NCBI RefSeq assembly: GCF_029633865.1
Contig: NC_079212.1
Location: 147,944,541 to 148,008,540, forward strand
Direction: 5' to 3'
From: Lampris incognitus
Taxonomy: Eukaryota; Chordata; Actinopteri; Lampriformes; Lampridae
DNA length: 64,000 nt
The notes beneath the pieces were generated by a model that made no database searches, had not been told where the DNA came from, and saw only the letters and a list, made by a program, of their open reading frames with translations. Shown piece after piece: positions 33,776 to 64,000 of this stretch (position 1 is the stretch's first letter; each line of letters starts with the position of its first letter). The position numbers and the translations under genes are program-made.

Positions 33776-34045
33776 TGTCAGTTTATTTGTATAGACCAAT
33801 ATCACGAGTGATCGGTTTCAGACACGTGTCGGGAGAGAGGAACATGTAGTCCCAGCAGGAGTCAAGCTCTTTATACTCATTCAAACCTGCTGCCTGTCTT
33901 ATCATCCACACAAACGGTACATGTAGTCCCTCCCGTGGGGAAAGTCGTTTTATTATCAGGTATTATGCCCACTGCTGCTTTGGTGATTTGTTGGAGTCCC
34001 GTAGCTGTGAGTCCTGTCAGCACCCGTCTTAGAAAATGACTTTGC
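33776..34045. other. Unassigned sequence upstream of gmppb
   Basis: No recognised feature between the Gypsy relic and the LINE tail. Confidence 0.4.
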
Positions 34046-34049
34046 CATA

Positions 34050-34285
34050 AGGGTATTCACTCATTTAAAGAAGAGTAAATCTCTTTCTTGTGCTTTTACT
34101 TTAGCACTGGTTTTGCTCTGAGATGCTTGTTTAGATGCTCTCTTATGACCTCTGATGACTAGTAGTTCTCCTGATCTCCTACGTTAAATGATGCACTTAT
34201 TGTAAGTCGCTTTGGATAAAAGCATTGGCTAAATGACTGTAATGTCATGTCATGTAATGTCATGTTATGTCATGTCATGTCATGT
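34050..34285 (+). mobile_element. L2-like LINE 3' tail
   Basis: Collinear with 5945-6165: TTTTACTTTAGCACTGGTTT, TGACTAGTAGTTCTCCTGAT and GTCGCTTTGGATAAAAGCAT, then ATGTC/ATGTA repeats. Only the 3' UTR is present, as expected for a strongly 5'-truncated insertion. Confidence 0.85.
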
Positions 34286-34435
34286 ATGCCAGATAAACCA
34301 GATGTTATTGTTATTGTTGTTATCATTGTTAATGTTGTCGTTATTACAGTGTCCTGATGGTTGTCTAACAGCGAGTCCCTCAGCAGGGAATAAGACAGGA
34401 AGTTCCGGTAATTCCTCTCTGCTTTTCTCTGGCAG

Positions 34436-34503
34436 CAGTTTTTGGCCTCCAAGCTCAGTTCTGTTGAGGAGACGTTCTTTTCCTGATCCCCGACGGCAGA
34501 ACC
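34436..34503 (+). other. gmppb: Probable gmppb 5' UTR part of first coding exon
   Basis: A pyrimidine tract and acceptor (CTGCTTTTCTCTGGCAG, ending 34435) precede 68 bp leading to the ATG at 34504. If used, an upstream non-coding exon is required; the GTGAGT at 32047 in the CpG-rich region is a candidate. Inference. Confidence 0.45.
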
Positions 34504-62490
<27,987 letters not shown>

Positions 62491-62722
62491 GACTGGGCCA
62501 GGCCTTCCAGCAGAACACAACACAATTCGGCGCCTTCATGCAAACTTTACCGACAACACATGCTGTGCCGGAGGGAGAGAGGGAGGGAGATGGATGTGGG
62601 ATGGGGATTGAAGAGAAACAGATTTACTATGCATTAACACAAGCAAATAGAGGATCAATGAATAGATTTAAGTTTGACCATAAATGTTCACTGGCAGCCA
62701 TGTTGGCCACAGCCCTGCTCTG
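62491..62722 (+). other. gmppb: gmppb 3' untranslated region (part)
   Basis: Unique sequence after the stop. No AATAAA is present; CATAAA at 62680 is the nearest variant. The polyadenylation site may be this variant or beyond the window. Confidence 0.5.
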
Positions 62723-64000
62723 TGGTATCGGTACCAGGTGGTTCTCTGCTCCATGGTGTAGGTACCAGGTGGTTCTCTGCTCCGTGGTGTAGGTACCAGG
62801 TGGTTCTCTGCTCCGTGGAGTAGGTACCAGGTGGTTCTCTGCTCCGTGGTGTCAGTACCAGGTGGTTCTCTGCTCCATGGTGTAGGTACCAGGTGGTTCT
62901 CTGCTCTGTGGTGTAGGTACCAGGTGGTTCTCTGCTCCGTGGTGTAGGTACCAGGTGGTTCTCTGCTCCGTGGTGTCAGTACCAGGTGGTTCTCTGCTCC
63001 ATGGTGTAGGTACCAGGTGGTTCTCTGCTCTGTGGTGTAGGTACCAGGTGGTTCTCTGCTCCGTGGTGTAGGTACCAGGTGGTTCTCTGCTCCGTGGTGT
63101 CAGTACCAGGTGGTTCTCTGCTCCGTGGTGTCAGTACCAGGTGGTTCTCTGCCCCAGGGTGTCAGTACCAGGTGGTTCTCTGCTCCATGGTGTAGGTACC
63201 AGGTGGTTCTCTGCTCCGTGGTGTCAGTACCAGGTGGTTCTCTGCTCCGTGGTGTCAGTACCAGGTGGTTCTCTGCTCCATGGTGTAGGTACCAGGTGGT
63301 TCTCTGCTCCGTGGTGTCAGTACCAGGTGGTTCTCTGCTCCGTGGTGTAGGTACCAGGTGGTTCTCCGCTCCGTGGTGTAGGTACCAGGTGGTTCTCTGC
63401 TCCGGGGTGTAGGTACCAGGTGGTTCTCCGCTCCGTGGTGTAGGTACCAGGTGGTTCTCTGCTCCGGGGTGTCAGTACCAGGTGGTTCTCTGCTCCGTGG
63501 TGTAGGTACCAGGTGGTTCTCTGCTCCGTGGTGTAGGTTCCAGGTGGTTCTCTGGTTCTCTGCTCCGTGGTGTCAGTACCAGGTGGTTCTCTGCTCCGTG
63601 GTGTAGGTGCCAGGTGGTTCTCTGCTCCATGGTGTCAGTACCAGGTGGTTCTCTGCTCCATGGTGTCAGTACCAGGTGGTTCTCTGCTCCGTGGTGTAGG
63701 TACCAGGTGGTTCTCTGCTCCGGGGTGTCAGTACCAGGTGGTTCTCTGCTCCGTGGTGTAGGTACCAGGTGGTTCTCTGGTTCTCTGCTCCGTGGTGTCA
63801 GTACCAGGTGGTTCTCTGCTCCGTGGTGTAGGTACCAGGTGGTTCTCCGCTCCGTGGTGTAGGTACCAGGTGGTTCTCTGCTCCGTGGTGTCAGTACCAG
63901 GTGGTTCTCTGCTCCGTGGTGTAGGTGCCAGGTGGTTCTCTGCTCCATGGTGTCAGTACCAGGTGGTTCTCTGCTCCGTGGTGTCAGTACCAGCTGACAT
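62723..64000. repeat. 31-bp minisatellite, about 41 copies, runs off the window
   Basis: The unit is GGTACCAGGTGGTTCTCTGC plus TCCGTGGTGTA, with GTGTCAGTACC and CCATGG variants. Two copies carry an extra GGTTCTCT. Variant blocks repeat as higher-order groups (for example 62760-62900 and 62910-63000). Confidence 0.98.

Overview
The window looks like a teleost fish nuclear chromosome. The evidence is spliced vertebrate genes with GT-AG introns, a DANA-like tRNA-derived SINE, L2-, RTE/Rex3-, L1/Tx1- and jockey/I-like LINE fragments, a Tc1-like transposase remnant, MITEs, and very abundant micro- and minisatellites. There are no prokaryotic features. Only two protein-coding genes can be supported, both on the + strand.

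Gene 1 is the 3' half of a shisa5 (scotin) orthologue. Three exons (7893-8026, 11025-11246, 13850-14049) encode the transmembrane segment, the Cys-rich juxtamembrane stretch and the Pro/Tyr-rich cytoplasmic tail to the stop codon. The signal-peptide and N-terminal Cys-rich exons were not found in 1-7892 and probably lie to the left of the window. Gene 2 is a complete gmppb (mannose-1-phosphate guanylyltransferase beta). Nine coding exons between 34504 and 62490 join in frame to exactly 360 codons plus stop, and every junction is GT-AG. A CpG-rich segment at about 31.35-32.46 kb is the best candidate for its promoter and a non-coding first exon.

Layout: 1-7.9 kb is upstream or intronic sequence of shisa5 with a (CT)n tract, a 490-bp tandem duplication and two LINEs pointing away from each other. 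7.9-14.1 kb is the shisa5 3' half; its introns hold nested SINEs in an L1-like LINE and a 47-bp minisatellite. 14.1-31.3 kb is intergenic and unusually rich in minisatellites (units of 25, 21, 50, 46, 5, 18, 40, 12 and 106 bp), with a 670-bp palindrome, a MITE and SINEs. 31.3-34.5 kb holds the CpG-rich region, a foldback element and a Ty3/Gypsy pol relic. 34.5-62.5 kb is gmppb, whose introns are swollen by LINEs, SINEs, a Tc1 relic, a 2.8-kb 18-bp minisatellite and foldback elements. 62.7-64.0 kb is a 31-bp minisatellite running off the right edge.

No operon-like or defence-like system is present. The unusual content is repeat biology: minisatellites arising in or next to mobile elements, large palindromes, nested insertions with visible target-site duplications, a LINE with a twin-priming-type inversion, and an 18-bp satellite whose unit matches the first ten bases of let-7. 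All names rest on recognition by eye; no database search was run.
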